From Smittia aterrima (Eukaryota; Arthropoda; Insecta; Diptera; Chironomidae), in contig CP093831.1 in NCBI GenBank assembly GCA_033063855.1, forward strand, positions 9,176,001 through 9,240,000: a stretch of 64,000 bases of DNA, in the 5' to 3' direction. Below the pieces are notes generated by a model that was given only the letters and a program-made list of their open reading frames with translations, was not told the DNA's origin and did not search any database. A program made the position numbers and the translations under genes. Below are positions 27,743 to 42,700 of this stretch, piece by piece; positions within the stretch are counted from its first letter, which is position 1, and each line of letters opens with the position of its first letter.

Positions 27743-30700
27743 AGAGATTTACTCGAGAGTATTGGAATGCATCCTGCAAACGGAGTTACCTGAGCTCATG
27801 CTGAATCACAAAGATGATATCCTTGATACGTTGGACATGATCGCAAATGACACAGGTGAGTGACATGATGATATTTTAAACATAACTTGCAAGGAGTCTC
27901 TTTGTGTGGTTTACGTCTGTGCATGTTTATGGCAAAAAGCAAAAGAGTTGGGCATAAAAAATATTATAAATAGAGGAAGTACCCATCAAAAAATGTTCAA
28001 CCGCAGCCAATGGCAGCACCAACAACAAACATTCTCTTCTTCAAAGCGACTTCCAGAATTAGATTTTAGTTTTTTTTTTCATTCTCCACTTCACATTTTT
28101 ATTTCTCAACGGAACGAAAACGGGAAGGAAATAGTTTTTTTTTTTCGTGTTTGGCTGCCTTGTTCCTGCCTTGTCCCGACTCGACTTCGTGCACGAACAT
28201 AAATTAGTACATTATGATGTGATGATGTTGCTTTTGTTGTACAATTGTCGTTTTTGACGAAAGAAATGCAATTTTCCTCTCTCTCCAAACTTCAGGACAG
28301 AACGTGAAAAGCATAATGTTCGTGTTTACATTTGGCATTTACTCGTAATGACTGCAAGAGTAACCAGAGAGGTGGACGAAGGGAGATTAGAATGTTAAAA
28401 GTCGCCGTGAATGTTCATAAATTATTGTCATTTTCCTTGTAAAAACTAATGGCCGAAGCTTTATTTGCTGTCGTGCCGGCTGCCTTTCCTCCTCGATAAC
28501 TTGAAATGCGTGCTGAAACGAAAAGAAACCGTACATCATTTTCCATTTGTCATATTTATTTTTTATTATTCCATGTTGCGGTTTATTTTCTCGTCTTACC
28601 GTGCACACACATTCGCCTCTTTACAATTATTTTTTCACTGGAAGTTAACAGTTCAATGATCAATCGATTCACACAAACATCAGAGCAACGACGACGAAAC
28701 GAACGAAGGGAAATATAATCGAATCGCATGAATTTATGTATGCGATACGCTTTTGATGGCTTTTCCCATGCCTTCGATCTGTTCTTTGCTCTCGCATGTG
28801 AAAATATTCTTTAAGATGATGATGATGAAGCCCAACACACGACGATGATTACACTTTATGTTTTCTCTCTCTCACTCCCTTGCTGTGTGTAGTTTTGCAA
28901 TGTTTTTTACGTCGCTTCAAAAAGGGACCGGAAACAATTCATTTATAGCGTCGTCGTCGCTTGTGTGGCATTGCGTTATACTCGATTTTCTAGGTAGAAG
29001 CAAAGCGAGTTATGTGACATGTAAACGCACCAGACAAACCTATACACTCGTCGTCATAAAACAGAAATCTTCAAAGCGAGAAGAAACTTTATGAGTCTTT
29101 TCGTTCTGATGTAAGAGTTCGGAATGCTCATCCAACGATGAAGTTTCCATGATAAGAAAGTACGATTGATGCTAAGCTATTTCCAAAGAGGCGATTATGG
29201 CTTCAGATTTATTTAATCTTTTTCTCGTCAGGCGCGCAAAGTCGGGAGCGATCAGTACGAAACAAAAGAAACCAAATTAGCTTAACTCACTCTGAGTGAA
29301 TGTGAATGACATCTCCAAGTATCAACATAAACATAGCGATAGCGATTTTCTGTCTCTCCCTCAGCTTTTTTCCCCCTCAGCAAAACATTTGCCGCGTCTT
29401 GTGATCGATGTGTGATCAGCTAAGCGACGGGCGTGATATTGAGTCGAATGAGGTCTAAAAATAAGTAAGCGAAAGAAAATCTTTCGCCGCCTCACAGAAG
29501 CAACAGCATGCGACAATTAACGCGACGAATTAAAGACAAAAAAATCTATCTAAGTTTAGTTTTATGAACATGCCGCTTATTGGCTGGTCGCTTTTTTCAT
29601 ACATTTCGTCTTTAATTTTGTAGGCAGACTGAATAAATAAAGAAATTAGATGTTTGAAGACAATTAAGCTCGAAGAAAACGAGTTCGAGGAAAAAAGATT
29701 TTCACTGTTCGTTGCTTTTTTGTCTGCTAGCGAGTTTCCTTCTTTCTTTTGCGCACCAGACACTTTAACCAAGAATAGTTTCTGGTAGAACATTAAATTT
29801 CAATTATGAGCACAGACGAGAGAAAGATAATTAAAATTCCTAATTTAATAGTTTGAGCACTTCCGGCCTTCTTAAACATATCTCAGCTTGTCTCTGAGAA
29901 AGTGTCGCAACGACGAGCGACGAAAATAATGTTTTATTCAAGATTTCGATTTCTCATAAATCGAATTTGAAGGTGAAATCGTTCGATGAGATTATTAACG
30001 ACAAAAAGGAATAAATTTCGATTAGAAATTCCTGAACGAGGCGTCTTCTTCTTGCTGCGGCTTGGATTTTTATGCCTTTTTAGAGACGATATCGCGCGGC
30101 GCGGTATGGAGAAGGAAGGGATGAGAAGAATAAGTAAATGGGAAAATATCTTTTTCTTATGTCGCTGAGATACATTAAGGAGATGAACATCTAAAGACCA
30201 GAACACAACAATAATAAATGCTAATAATTCCAGAGAAATCGAGTTTCTTAATGAGATGAATTTAAAGATATTTATGCTGCTGTCTCCGATAGTTTCCAAC
30301 GTTTTTTTTTTGTATAAAGCACACACCACGGTCGAGCATTCCAATCCGAGGATATTGTTGTTTGTAGCCTTTTCAGCACGTCTCTTCTGATTACTTCTTC
30401 TTGCGCGCTCGACTGCTGATTGAGAAAAAGAGATGCGAATTACCCCAGCGCGGCTAAAAAGCAAGAACACAGCAGCAAACGTGTTTTCGCCCCGAAAGTA
30501 AAGAATTCGGCACAAACATGGAATGAATGAGATGAAATAAATTTCGAGACGACCAAAAGCAGGCATGAAAGGTACACAGCCGAGCACTGTCCGAAAGAAT
30601 GAACAAGCAAAAATAAAGCTGCCGAGAGTATAAAGAGCCTCACATACAAGCTCGTGTTGAGTCGGAGAGGATGAAATTTATTATTTGTGAAAATGGCACA

Positions 30701-33700
30701 ACAATAATGAAAGTGTCCGTTCGCTGGACTGTGGGAACTTTTTTCTTCTCTTCCATTCCGCTGAAATCCATTTAAAGAGATTTGCTTGGTGTGTGCCTTT
30801 TAACATTCTTTATTGAATGTGTCGTGTTGATCGTCGGTCGGGAGTGTGAGAGAGAGAAACTTATTATCAACCGTTGATAATGTTTAACTGTAAAAGAAAA
30901 GTCCATCGATTGCGGGAGGGAAATGTTCATTAACGCTTTGCTCTTCCTTCGCTTGTGATAAACTGTTTAAACATGCATGAATAATCTTAATCACCATCAA
31001 CTCGTCAGCAGCCCGTCGTTCACTGTTCTCTCTTTTGTTGGCGTTTCAAAGGAATCCGGTCGAACAGGTTGAAGAGTGAACACAGAGAACGAATGAGAGA
31101 AACGATTGCCGCGTAAAGCGATAAGATTAAAATTCCAATAGATGGGTTAATGTCTTTATGGTAATCGCGGTTCGCTTCATCACCTTAATTGCGAAAAACA
31201 TGCTTCACAACACGGCCGCGAACACCAAATGTAAATACTATTTGATTAGGGAAGCATTGACGAAGCAAGAAGAAATTACATCGCAATTTCCTCAAACGCC
31301 ACTCGTCGCCTACATTCGTAGACGATGATGAAAGAAGAAAGAATGGCAAGCATTAAAATTTCATTTCGCTTTAATTATTTTTCAGATTTTTCATTTTGTT
31401 CATTTGAGAAAATTTAAATTTAGTTTGCAGACACTAAAGTGCGAGTGGTCGACGAAGCTTGCACATCGAGACGGTCTGCTTATTAAATCTCCTGAAAGTC
31501 TATGAAAAGAAACATTTCCACGTCATTTCTCAAGTGTGTGGTGCTCATTCGAGAGTGTCTAGCCGTTTGCAAAAAAAAATATCTTTTCGTTAGCCGGAGG
31601 TGGCGGATAGAAATGTTGGCGATTTATTTTAGCACTGTGCAATTTAATAATAGTCGAAAAGGCGAAAGTAAAGAAGAAAATGCCGTTTTGCACCGCTTAA
31701 AATCTCAATCAGCTTCTAGCGCTTTCTTCTCCTCCGCCTTTGCCGGTTTCTTCATCTTCATCTCCTCGCCGCGAACTGTCTCGAGATGTCTATTTTAAAT
31801 TTTCATACACATCGTCTTCCCTTCACTTTCGTCAGACGAAGGCGTAAGAAGAATGAAATTGCAAAGTTTTTCTTACTCCTCGACGTTCTTTAACTCTCCT
31901 TCGATTAAGTTAAAGTTGGCTTACAAATCTCTAATTGAATTATTTCTGTGCGGTGAGCGACGAACTGAAAACGACGGAAAAATTACACAAATTGAATGAA
32001 ATGTCTCCCCGACTGCGGCTTTGGGAAGTGCGAAGAACTGAACGGATGAGGGATCTAATTAAGTCGACAGTTTGCGACGCTCTCTCGCTGGGCTTGGCTA
32101 GCAATTTCCTATTTCCTACACGTCGATGCAACATCAATCTGTTGAGTCATCCGTTGAGAGTAAAGTTGCGCTTCAAGCGAATCTCAACGACTCCCCCGTA
32201 CCAATTCACATTCCAATAGGGGTCATAACATTTGTGAAATAATCGCAACCGATGATGTAATAACATGGAAACCAGTGCATGCTCGTACAAATTTAAATTC
32301 TCAGCACCGTCAGCTCATTTTTTTTTGTGTTCAACGCAAAGACATTTTTTATATTCATTCATTAACAACATATTGTTGCTGTGTTTTGCTGACTGACTTT
32401 TTATGAATGAATGAAGCTGAAAAAACTGCTGCACAATTTCGCTTAAAAAAAAAAGGTTTTCGCGTTCGTATTTGTGCATTTGATCTCGCCTGGCGCTCGC
32501 ACATAAAATTAAGCGAATGCGATTGTATTCTGCGATCTCTTCTTGTTCAAATTGTTCTATAAATGTAAATGCAGACGATGTGGAATGTTTTCCAATTCGC
32601 GAATGAGAAAAATCAGTTTTCACTTTTCAAATGTTAGATAATTTCATCATTTGCTGAAACGACAATGTCCTCGCAATTGTTGCATTCAAATTCAATTCAT
32701 TTTTTTTTTGATTGAGATCTCTTCCCTTTCAAAAAAATAACTTGCGTAATTCTGAATTGTAACGAAATTTTACATCACAATGCATGGCAGTTGACAAATT
32801 GGAAAATAAACGTGGAAAATGAATTTTGACTCGTGGACTGTTAATTTTCGGTGATGATAAAAATTGTTATTCTCTTAACGTTTCTACTCTCAGCTGAATA
32901 ACATTCAGTCGCTTGCAGCATTTACATTTGCATTTCTATTGCAATACGATGAAGCGCGAGAGATGAAATAACGAGCGCCGGGTTGGTTTGTGCAGGAAGA
33001 ATAAATGAGAAAATGCCTCCGTGATGACGAGCGAGGATAATTTTGATGTCTATTCAATCACTGTCGGTTGCCAGCACTGCGACACAATGTGTTTGCATTA
33101 TAATGACAAATGGCAATAATGAGCGAAAAGTTATTGCTGTTTACGTTTCATAACTCAAGTTGACTTTCTCAGGAGGGCTGAGCAGTGTTCTGGAAATTTA
33201 ATATAGCCCGAAGATGTTTTTCGAGCATCAACAGTTTTCCACGAACGCATTTGGCAACAGAAGCACACAATCCGATTTGAACTTATTTTTCTTTGAGCGC
33301 AGTGATTCATTGACGTAAAATATTCAAAAGATGCTTCACCGGATTTCAATGAATCTTCTCGGAATGAATTATAATAAATTTTTTGAAATTGCACAAACAA
33401 CGGCAGACACGACACATCTCAAATCCGCTCTGAAATCCTATGAATAATGAAGATATGAGTAATTGATGATTATCAAGCTCACTCCCCGATAATTTTGGAG
33501 TACTCTTCAATCAATAAACAATCCGTTCGCGAGAATTTCCACTGAAGAATGTGAATGACGCACACGACGTCGCCCTCGTCGTTACAAAGCTCTCTGACTC
33601 ATTATTCATTCATTTATTGAAAAGAGGAAAAATCATAAACAAACGAGAAACTTCCTCGCACTCGCTTTCACATATGCCGCAAAATCAATTGAGACTCTGT

Positions 33701-36700
33701 CAATAACGATGCAAATAAGCTTTCCCCATACTTCCTCACCAACACTCGAGCTTCACTTTCGTCGCCTCACAGTTCGCTCGATGTTATTAGAATAAGGAAA
33801 TCTCAGAATTGTCAATATGCGGCGCTAAATAAATAATCATTAAGCGATAAGCATGGTGAACATATTGAAAATCTCTGCGGATCATCTCAAACTTCTCCCA
33901 CTCAGCCTACTCCCCCTCAAGCTAAGCGGAAGATTATTAATCGTTGATGCTCGCAGCGGAAGGAAAAAACTTTTCCATTAATTTTCAACATTATTAAATT
34001 TTCTCTGAAATTAAACTCTCTTGATACTTGTAACTCATTCGATGGGGCATTAACACAATACCGAGATGGAGAAACGAAGCGTGATGTGGAGAAGGATTAG
34101 TGATTTAATCCATCACTATCGATGTGCTTCGTCCCTCTCGTCGCTGATGTCGAGAAGAAAGAAAAATCGTATCGGAATAAATAAAAAGTTTTGCTCATTC
34201 TTCTTTTTTAAGCATTGATTAACATCAATCCATGGTTTATAAAGTCTTAATAATTATTAATGAAAAAAGTTTTCTCGCTTCCCTCACTTCCACTCGAAGT
34301 GGTTCTTGTCACGATTTCCGATTCAGCATTAGAGCCACAAAATCCGAGAGGAAAAAAAATCTTCTTTCTTAAGAACAGATTTATTGAGTTCAAGAGAGTA
34401 CGAAATGCTTTAAGGAACCTTTCTTGGTCATTCAAGTTTGTGATGGTGATGATGCATTCCTAATTTATGATTCTACGCACATACAACGACTGTTTCCATT
34501 TGTGGTCTCCCTCTTCGATCTGTCGCCCTTTGGCAACTTTTATGTGTCCGCGGTCGATGAAATGAAACAGGGGAAAAAATCGAGGATTTTTATAATCTCT
34601 TTGGCGCCTTTTTATTGCCACATTTCCATGATGGGCCTTTGTTAGCATTTGTCTGCATTAACTTCCACGTTTCATTTTTACGACGGCAACGAGATTAAAA
34701 TCAAAGACAAAATTGAAAACAATTGAGACGGTGAATCGTTTCTTTTACTACGACGACATGAAATTGATGGCTTTCTTCTCCTTCGTCCCGAACATCGATA
34801 ACAGAATTGGGAGATGGAGAAAATCCAAGGAATTGAGATATACGACATGATGATTGTGTTTTTGCAGCTCGTTGTGTTTGATGAAACAAAAAATGATTTC
34901 TGACGTGTAAATGAGATGAGGAAACATGTCTCTCATGCATGGCTCAATAAATCTTTCTTAAAGTTTCGATTGAACACGACGCCTACGCTCTGTTCTCAGT
35001 CATGTAATTGCAAAAGAAAGTTATTACTCAACCTCTGACATAATACGATCAATGTTTGATGCGAGCTGCAATGGCAAACTTTTATGTTTAAATAAAACTC
35101 TTGCTGATATTCTTCTCGACTCTTCTTCGTAGTCGACGACAGAGTGACATGTCGAACACTCTTGATGAAACTTCTATAGCTTCTTGCTCTCGTTTTTAGC
35201 ATGCTATTAGACAAGGCAATGATTTTTTTTTCATGCTCCTCTCGACTCCCTCCCAACACAAAAACCTCCTCCGCAGTATTTTTACCTCACAGCATTTCAT
35301 TCCCCCCCATGCCTCCGTCGAGCAAATGGATGAAATTTTCTCATTGCCTTGAGCTATTGCATGGTGAAGGAAGCAGCGAAAGAAGTTTTTCCTCTGATAT
35401 TGATTTTTTTCCAATTCCCTTTTGCCATCAAACAGAAATAAAGGAGTGAGTGAGAGAGAGAAAGAAACTTGAGGAAAAAAGTGTTTTGCTGCCATTATAA
35501 ATTCTTTCAAGACACACGAGCGATAAGACGGCAAAGTAAAGGAAAAAGCGAGCTAATGTTGGTTGGAAAGGGTTGAAGACGATTCGAAAAAAGGAAGTCG
35601 AGAGCTAGGAAGAGAGTTTAGGTTTCAAAAGTAAATTATACGAAGACGACGCTTGACTGCTTGTAAGATAAAGAAATATGGAAGTTCCGTGAGGATTTTC
35701 GTGTATGAAAAACCCGCAAAGACGAGCTCGAGCTCATGTGGAAAAGATGTTTACATGCTGTGGTGGTTGATCTCTCTTCCTTCTCACACAATCAGCCGAG
35801 ACGTCGACGTTTTGCATATCAAAACGTGAACCTCAAAGCATCGCGCAAGTAATAAAACAAATCCTCCCGCGAGTACCCTGGCGAAGTGAAAATTCCAGCT
35901 GTGAATCACGGCGAAAAATGTTCGCTTCATATCCTGCGAAGAACGTCATTGAGTTGATGAGTTTACGACAACTTTATTGAGTCATAGTCGATGACTCTCG
36001 AAGCTAGGGGGAAAATCCTTGACGATATTTTTGGAATCTTTGCCTTATCGTTTCATGGAAATTACTCGTGTGTATCCTTTTATTCATATCCAACGCTTTA
36101 CTATGACTACAATGTGTAAACAGCGTCAAATGTAGGTGAGAGCGACTTGTAAATGGTTCAATTATCGAGACTCGCCACTCATGCCATCATTAACGAACGT
36201 TGAATCGTATTTACGACGACGACAAATGACGACGGGGAAATGTTAAATTTGTTTATTTGGCATTGAGCTTCATTTTCGTTCTCTCGCTCATAAACTCCAT
36301 CTCACCTTTCTTTTTTTTTTGGCAACGAGGACTAAAAAAACATGGAAGAAGAAAATTTCTTCGTCCTCCCGCGCTTTCGCTGGGGGTGGCACAGCACACC
36401 TTAATTGGTTTTCGAGATACATTTACGTAATTCTCTCGAATTGGTTTCTTTCTTGTTAGTATGTGTGTTTCTGTTAAATGGCTCGTTGGGTTAAAAAAAA
36501 AACCTCCCCGTCGTCGTCTCCCCTTGAAAATTGTGCCGAGACGAAAGCTGGCAACGTATAGACGAGAGGCGAGCACTTACAAGTGAAAGAACAATATCAA
36601 TGCCATTGATTCTGCCAAACGCGCTTCGACTCATTCCATCTCTATCTCCCTCGCGCCAACCCTCATCGCGGAGTTGTGTTAAGGCGGTGGGAGCTCTCAT

Positions 36701-39700
36701 GCGTGTGTAAGTTCTTCAAATTCTTTGTGTAAACAAATGCGAAGAAGAAAAGATGAGCTTTTTTGCGAAGGATGGCAAGAATTTCCTTTAGGCAACCTAC
36801 ACACGAAGCTATCCGACAGACGCACGTAGTGACATGAAAGGGGAAAATCACCAACACAACATCATCGTACAATTGATTTTTTCCATGACGGAAAATTCTT
36901 CTCGTCGACCATCCAGCGCCTCATTTTTCCGAACGAAATTTGAAGCGACATGAAGAGAGTTTTCATTCTTTGTCGACACTCACACGTAAGCAAATGCTTT
37001 TCACGCATTTTCTCGTTTGTATTTTTGGGCTATAAAAATTCCAAGCCGGAAAAACTCGAAAGCACATAAAGTTTTTATTGTTATTATTAGATTTTCGTGT
37101 TATTTTTTGGGGAAAATACGAAAAATGAGCGAAGGATATTGAATTATCTCCTTTGTTGGCTCTGCTTGTGCGTCCTTATATGATGCTTTTCTGTTGCTGT
37201 GTGTGTGTTTGTGAGTCAACTCTGGAAAAATCGACAAATTTTCGAAATAGAAAAGAAGTTCCCGCGCTTACAATGTGAGCAGCAAGAGTTTTCATGCCAT
37301 CGAACCCGAAGGAAAAACGGAGCATGTGAGAAAAGCATGGCGAAAAAGGCGTTGTTGGTAGTTTCCTCGAAGATTTTCACTGCGCGTTCTTATGCGAGAT
37401 GAAGCGAAAGCTTTGAAAATCCCGGCTATGCGGGGGAGACATGGAGAGATTAAAACTAAATTTACTTTACTCGCCATCTAAACATTCATTTACGACTTAA
37501 GTTGCTTATTTGGTGAAAATAATTTATCGACTGTAATTCTTTTTCATTAAAACTCATTGTTGATACACATAAAAAGAAAATTCGACCGAAGTCGTAGAAA
37601 GAAAACTCGCCAGAAGAGCAAAGCGTAGAAGGGCGCGCAGCCAAACATATTTGTTTTAGGAGAAGGAGGCGGTGTGAATTGAGCCACAAGAATGACCATT
37701 TATTTTCATTAAAATTTTCCCACAAAAATGTTTCCCTTTCAATTGCTTCAAGCAGCTCTCCTCTCACCCGCGTGTGTGTGCGAATGATTTTCGGTTCCGG
37801 ATTTAATTTAAATGGATTTTTATTTTTATTCTCAACGATGAAATTTTCTTCTTTTCTATCCACAACGGATTATGTCATTTATAAGAGGCAGAAGGAATGT
37901 TGGCTCACGATCAATATGGAGTTGTACGACAAGCACTCATACACAGTCAAGGGAAGTTGTGAAAAGGTTAACGGCTGGGATTGTGAAACAATTGAAAAAA
38001 GGAAATCAGAAGAAACGCAATAAAAACATAAATTTTCATCCTTCGGCCGATCTTAAGGCTTATCCACTTGAAGCGCGGTCGTCCTTACGATTGCTGTTGA
38101 CTTTGGTTGCCTCCAGGTCGAGAGTTATAAATTGGTTTACGTGAAAGAAAGAGATAGAGAAAGAACGAGTAAGCGCCCCTGATATTTATGTAACGACTCA
38201 TTACAATCATTTCGGTCGCCTTTCGTTCACTTCACCTCGAATTTCGAATTTACGATAAGGAAATAAATCGGTTTCGGGGCTTTTTATTCAATTGCACGAC
38301 GTTTTGTCGGAGCTTCAATGTTTTATTTCTATCATCCCGGAGCGAAATTTAGCATGAAAGCCTCGCACAAGTGGATATCCTTGCGATAGTAAAACATCAT
38401 CTTCTTCTTTATTATTATTTACGAGCTCGGCCTGACAACAAAAATGAATCTTTTTATGCCTTTTCCTTTCTCCTCTCCTGCTTGAGGAGAGAAAAAACAA
38501 TAAATATCGTCGGGAATCGTATTTATGCTGAATGTTGTTGTCGGTGGCGCACGACGTCGTCGACGAAGAATGCGAGCGAGAAAAAAGAAGCAAATTCGTT
38601 TCACATGCGCAAATGATGGCAATTTTTTTCCTTCCTCTCCCTTCAGCTTTGCTCCCCCGTTATACAATCCCAAAGCAGCAGTGGAGAAAAATCACACAGA
38701 GTCAGTGTGCGGTGAACATAAAATAAAATCCATCTCGAGCCTAAGCCATTCGAGAGTCTCGGCCACGAGAAAAGCTCATGTTTTACGATGTTGAGTTTCA
38801 TCCGTCAAAGAGCTTTATCGGTTTTGTGAATCCAGTGAATGGAAATATTTGTCGTGTGTTTGATGCGACAAACCTTTTTCTCATTCTTCTCGATGGATGT
38901 GAAACAAATTTGTTCGTACACGATATAGTTGAAAGAACAATGAGAAAAGTGGAAAAATCAATTAACCCAATGTTTAGTCGAATCCTTTGATAAGCTTAAT
39001 TCATTAAGCGAGGAAATTTGAGAAGAAACATTTGATGAAGAACAAAACTGAAAATGTGAAAAGCACGTCGACGTGAAAAACAATGTGACATAACCTCACA
39101 AAATGAAAAGCTTCGCTTTGCGATGAGAAGGAAAATTTTCGCCTTTGTTGCCGTTGCTCCCGATGCTGCGATGATATTTTATAGGTGTGTGCAGTGGCAA
39201 AAGCGTTCTGATTTGAATTAAATGCGCATCATCAGAGAAAAGCTAATTAAATCCTCTTGTAAATGTAACTTCTTTGAAATCGAAAAGCTTTCAACTTAAA
39301 TCAAAGGAAATGCCATGACAAACGGCGGCAGTTCAAAGCTTCTTACATCACACACTCTCTGTGTGTGATAAATGTGTAGAAACAACAGCTAGTCTCAGTC
39401 AAATGGAGTGTTAAATCGAAATGTGATTGAAAATTGGAATCATTTTGATGGCGATATAAATGTTTATAGTGCCATTCAATGTTGCAAACGTAATTGAATT
39501 TCGTCTCTCTCTACTAAAACTCTCACACTCACTCGGTCGATTTCTTCGTCTTCTGATGATAGAAGTAGAAAGACGAGACAATTGTTGCAATCGAGTGAAC
39601 TGTCCTTATGTAACTGCCATGCACATTTTTGTAATCACATTGTGAGTCTCATGGTGGAACGTCTCATGCACAATGGCCTCGCTTGAGCATAGGGAAAACT

Positions 39701-42700
39701 TTTATGATTGAATCCCAGAAATTCCATTAAACCTTTCCTTTCAATCATCGTCGTCATCGTCAAGTCTCTGTCCCTCCTCCATGTCTTTGTATCTTTGCAC
39801 AAAGTTTTTTAAAAAAAAGTTTTATCAAGCTGCGGAGAAAAGCTTCGAGAGGAGAAATTTGTGATTCATTTTTAAATGACAGCAAGATGCAAGTTTTTTG
39901 TTGAGCATGGTAGCACCGGTTGTTGTGTGAACGAAGGAATGTGAGTGACGATAACAATAGAGAATCGTCATGAGATTTTGCAGTTTCTGGACATGAGTCT
40001 ATTGTAAAACTTGATAACACATAAACCTCTTGCAAGTTGTGAAAAAAAGCATGATGATGTTACGATGAACAAAGGAACTAATAAACTTTTTCTATCTTTA
40101 CAGAAATGGAAGTACGAGCAAGCCTTGTTGGGAGCGGGAATATGATTTCCATCTGTACGTGCCTCACACAGCTCGACCAAAACTTCGTCCAAACATTCGG
40201 CGTGTTCTTGCTTGATCACATCCTGCTGATCGTGTTGCGATATTTGTCGGATGAGCCAACGGTAAAGTAAATACTTAATTCAATTGAATGAATTTTAATT
40301 TGAACTTTTCTCATTAGGTTCGCAAAAGTGCAAACTCCACTTTGCTGTATCTCATAGAGAATGGATTCTTGGACAAAAAAGTAATCAACCGAACTGTTTG
40401 TCCAGTTATCCTCGAGCTATTGAAGATTGAGAAGGCTTTCGGAGTCAACGGAGAGTACGACATCCAACTCAATGCGATTGGCGTAAGTTTTGTCTTTCTC
40501 ATACTCTTCTAAAGGCATCAAGAAGCCCCAAGTTCCGATCGAAAACGCAAAAACATTTCTAACCTAAAGATGGCGCAATATTTTAATCCAAAGAGACCGT
40601 TAAATGAGATTTCCTCCGTTCGAGGAAAACGATTTTCATTTTCCTGCATTGAATTTTTCATTTTTATTGCTTTTAATTATGTTGACTTTTTCTGTTGAAA
40701 AACAAATGCAGTTGAAATTCTCTTACGGTCATGCATTTTGTACTACGAGCGATAAAAGCATTGGATTAAAGAATGTGATTGATGTGCGACGCGCGCGACT
40801 GACAAATCAGATGACACATGAATAAAAAAAAAACTTGCGATGAAAATTAATGTGATGAGCCCGCATTCCTCGGAGTGTACTTTGCCGTCAGAACTGGCTG
40901 CTCGGTAGTGATTTGTCTTCTATCACAGCCAGCTTTGATGAGCAACGTCTGCTTACGATAAAGCACATTTTGTTGCGGTTGATTCGAAAATGCATTGAGG
41001 GAATTGACGATCAGCTCTCGAAGCAAATTTAAAAGTGTTAAGTGAAGTGGAGTTCTCAACGGCGAGAGAAAGAGAAAACTTTTCCTGCCTGAACTCACAA
41101 TTTGGTTGTGATATGTCAAAAATCATTTTTCTCGAATTGAAGAAAAACGAAATCGTCGTCATCGATTGTTGAATGGAAATGATGATGATTATCATGTTCA
41201 TTTTTTCGTCATTCACCGGTCGAAAAAAAGAGAACTCATTAGATTCATTCTCATCAAGCCCAAAAGACAAACACAAAACCTAAATCAACTCATATCACAG
41301 CCATTTTGATGAGCTCAGTTGGGAAACTTTTATGATCGAGACGATAGGGATAGTTCGAGTGCTTTGAAGTGAATCATCAAACAGCGAGTGCCGGGAAAAC
41401 TTCCTATTACTGATTCGTCAACATTGGTTGTGACGTGATGACTTTTACCGCCATATCACAGCCATTTTGACGAGTTCAGTGGTGGGACCTGATGCATCGG
41501 TCACCACAGAACCGTTACAACGAACCGACGCATTATTAAGCTCTCGAAGAGGCTGTGAAATGTTGACAATTCAAATTTCATATCACAGCCAGCTTTGAAG
41601 AGCTTAATGTTGTGGAATTGAACAGCGATTAACGAGGATATTGCCATTGTGGCGAGAGAAAAAAGAATATTTTATGTCACTTATTTTCAATAAGCGAGAT
41701 TTTTTACGACTGATTGCTTGACGTTTAATAATTTGGAAAATTATGATCTTGAAAAATTGCTCATTAAACATCCGGGATGCTACGCAGTGGAGATCTAATT
41801 ATCGCTTCCGCATTTTATCGCTCTTGGATCCTTTTTTATAGTCGTTGTCATTCATTCTGCCACTTGTTATTGCCTGGGATTATCAACGCTTTTGAGTTAT
41901 GAGTCGAAACGATTCGGTTCATTGTTTTCGATCGGAACGTTTTGAAAATATTTCTTTCAGCTGGCTTACGAGAAGAGTGCTCGGACTTTAGCTCGCAAAG
42001 TGGTCGTGAAATGTTGGTTTTATTCTCATATCACAGCCAGCTTTGATGAGCTAAATGCTGAAGCGATATCATCACACACGAGAAAGCTCTTGAAAGATTA
42101 TATCGACGTCGGAACTTTTCACTAAAATAATCTTAAATCTTGCAGGTGATGGCTAAAGTCGCTCCGATCATTGGAACTGATATGGCACACGACACATTCT
42201 TTGGAAAGTTCATGGAGCTGACACAATGCGAGATTCCAAACATTCGAAAGCAATGCGCTACGGTCTTCCCAGTGATGTGCGAAGTCCTCGGCAGTGATCT
42301 CTTGGAAACAGATATGTTGCCGTTGTTTGTAAAGCTTTGCGAAGATTCATCATGGAACATTCGAAATGCCTGCGCTCAGATCATCCCAATGATTTCAATT
42401 CTGTGTAACCTAAATTTACGTAGAAAATATTTAGTTCCAATTATGAAGAAGTTTATGTTTGACGAGTCCCGTTGGGTAATAACATCAGCACTCAACAGTT
42501 TGGGAGAATTCTTGGCAACATTCGCTCAACCTCCGATCATTGGTCTCGCATATAATTATCGCCTGGAGCTCTTTATTACCAATGCCGCCGACCAAGACTT
42601 CCGTCAACAATATCAATCCAACATGCTTCTCTACAGTAATCAACCCAACTCTTCCGTGATCTTCAAGAACCTCGACTACTATGAAAAAGAATTTGAAAAG

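Noticed and set aside
29934..30587. 217-codon open frame on the minus strand inside the long PPP4R1 intron
   Set aside because: The composition is Ser/Phe/Arg/Lys-rich without domain pattern, other frames overlap it on both strands, and no splice partners or conserved motifs are seen; a chance frame is likely in a sequence this long.
41250..41257. CTCATCAA as a local 5p arm for miR-13a
   Set aside because: It pairs with only the 3' end of the mature arm; the CAGCCA core would be unpaired, whereas 41103-41115 pairs for 13 bp through the core.
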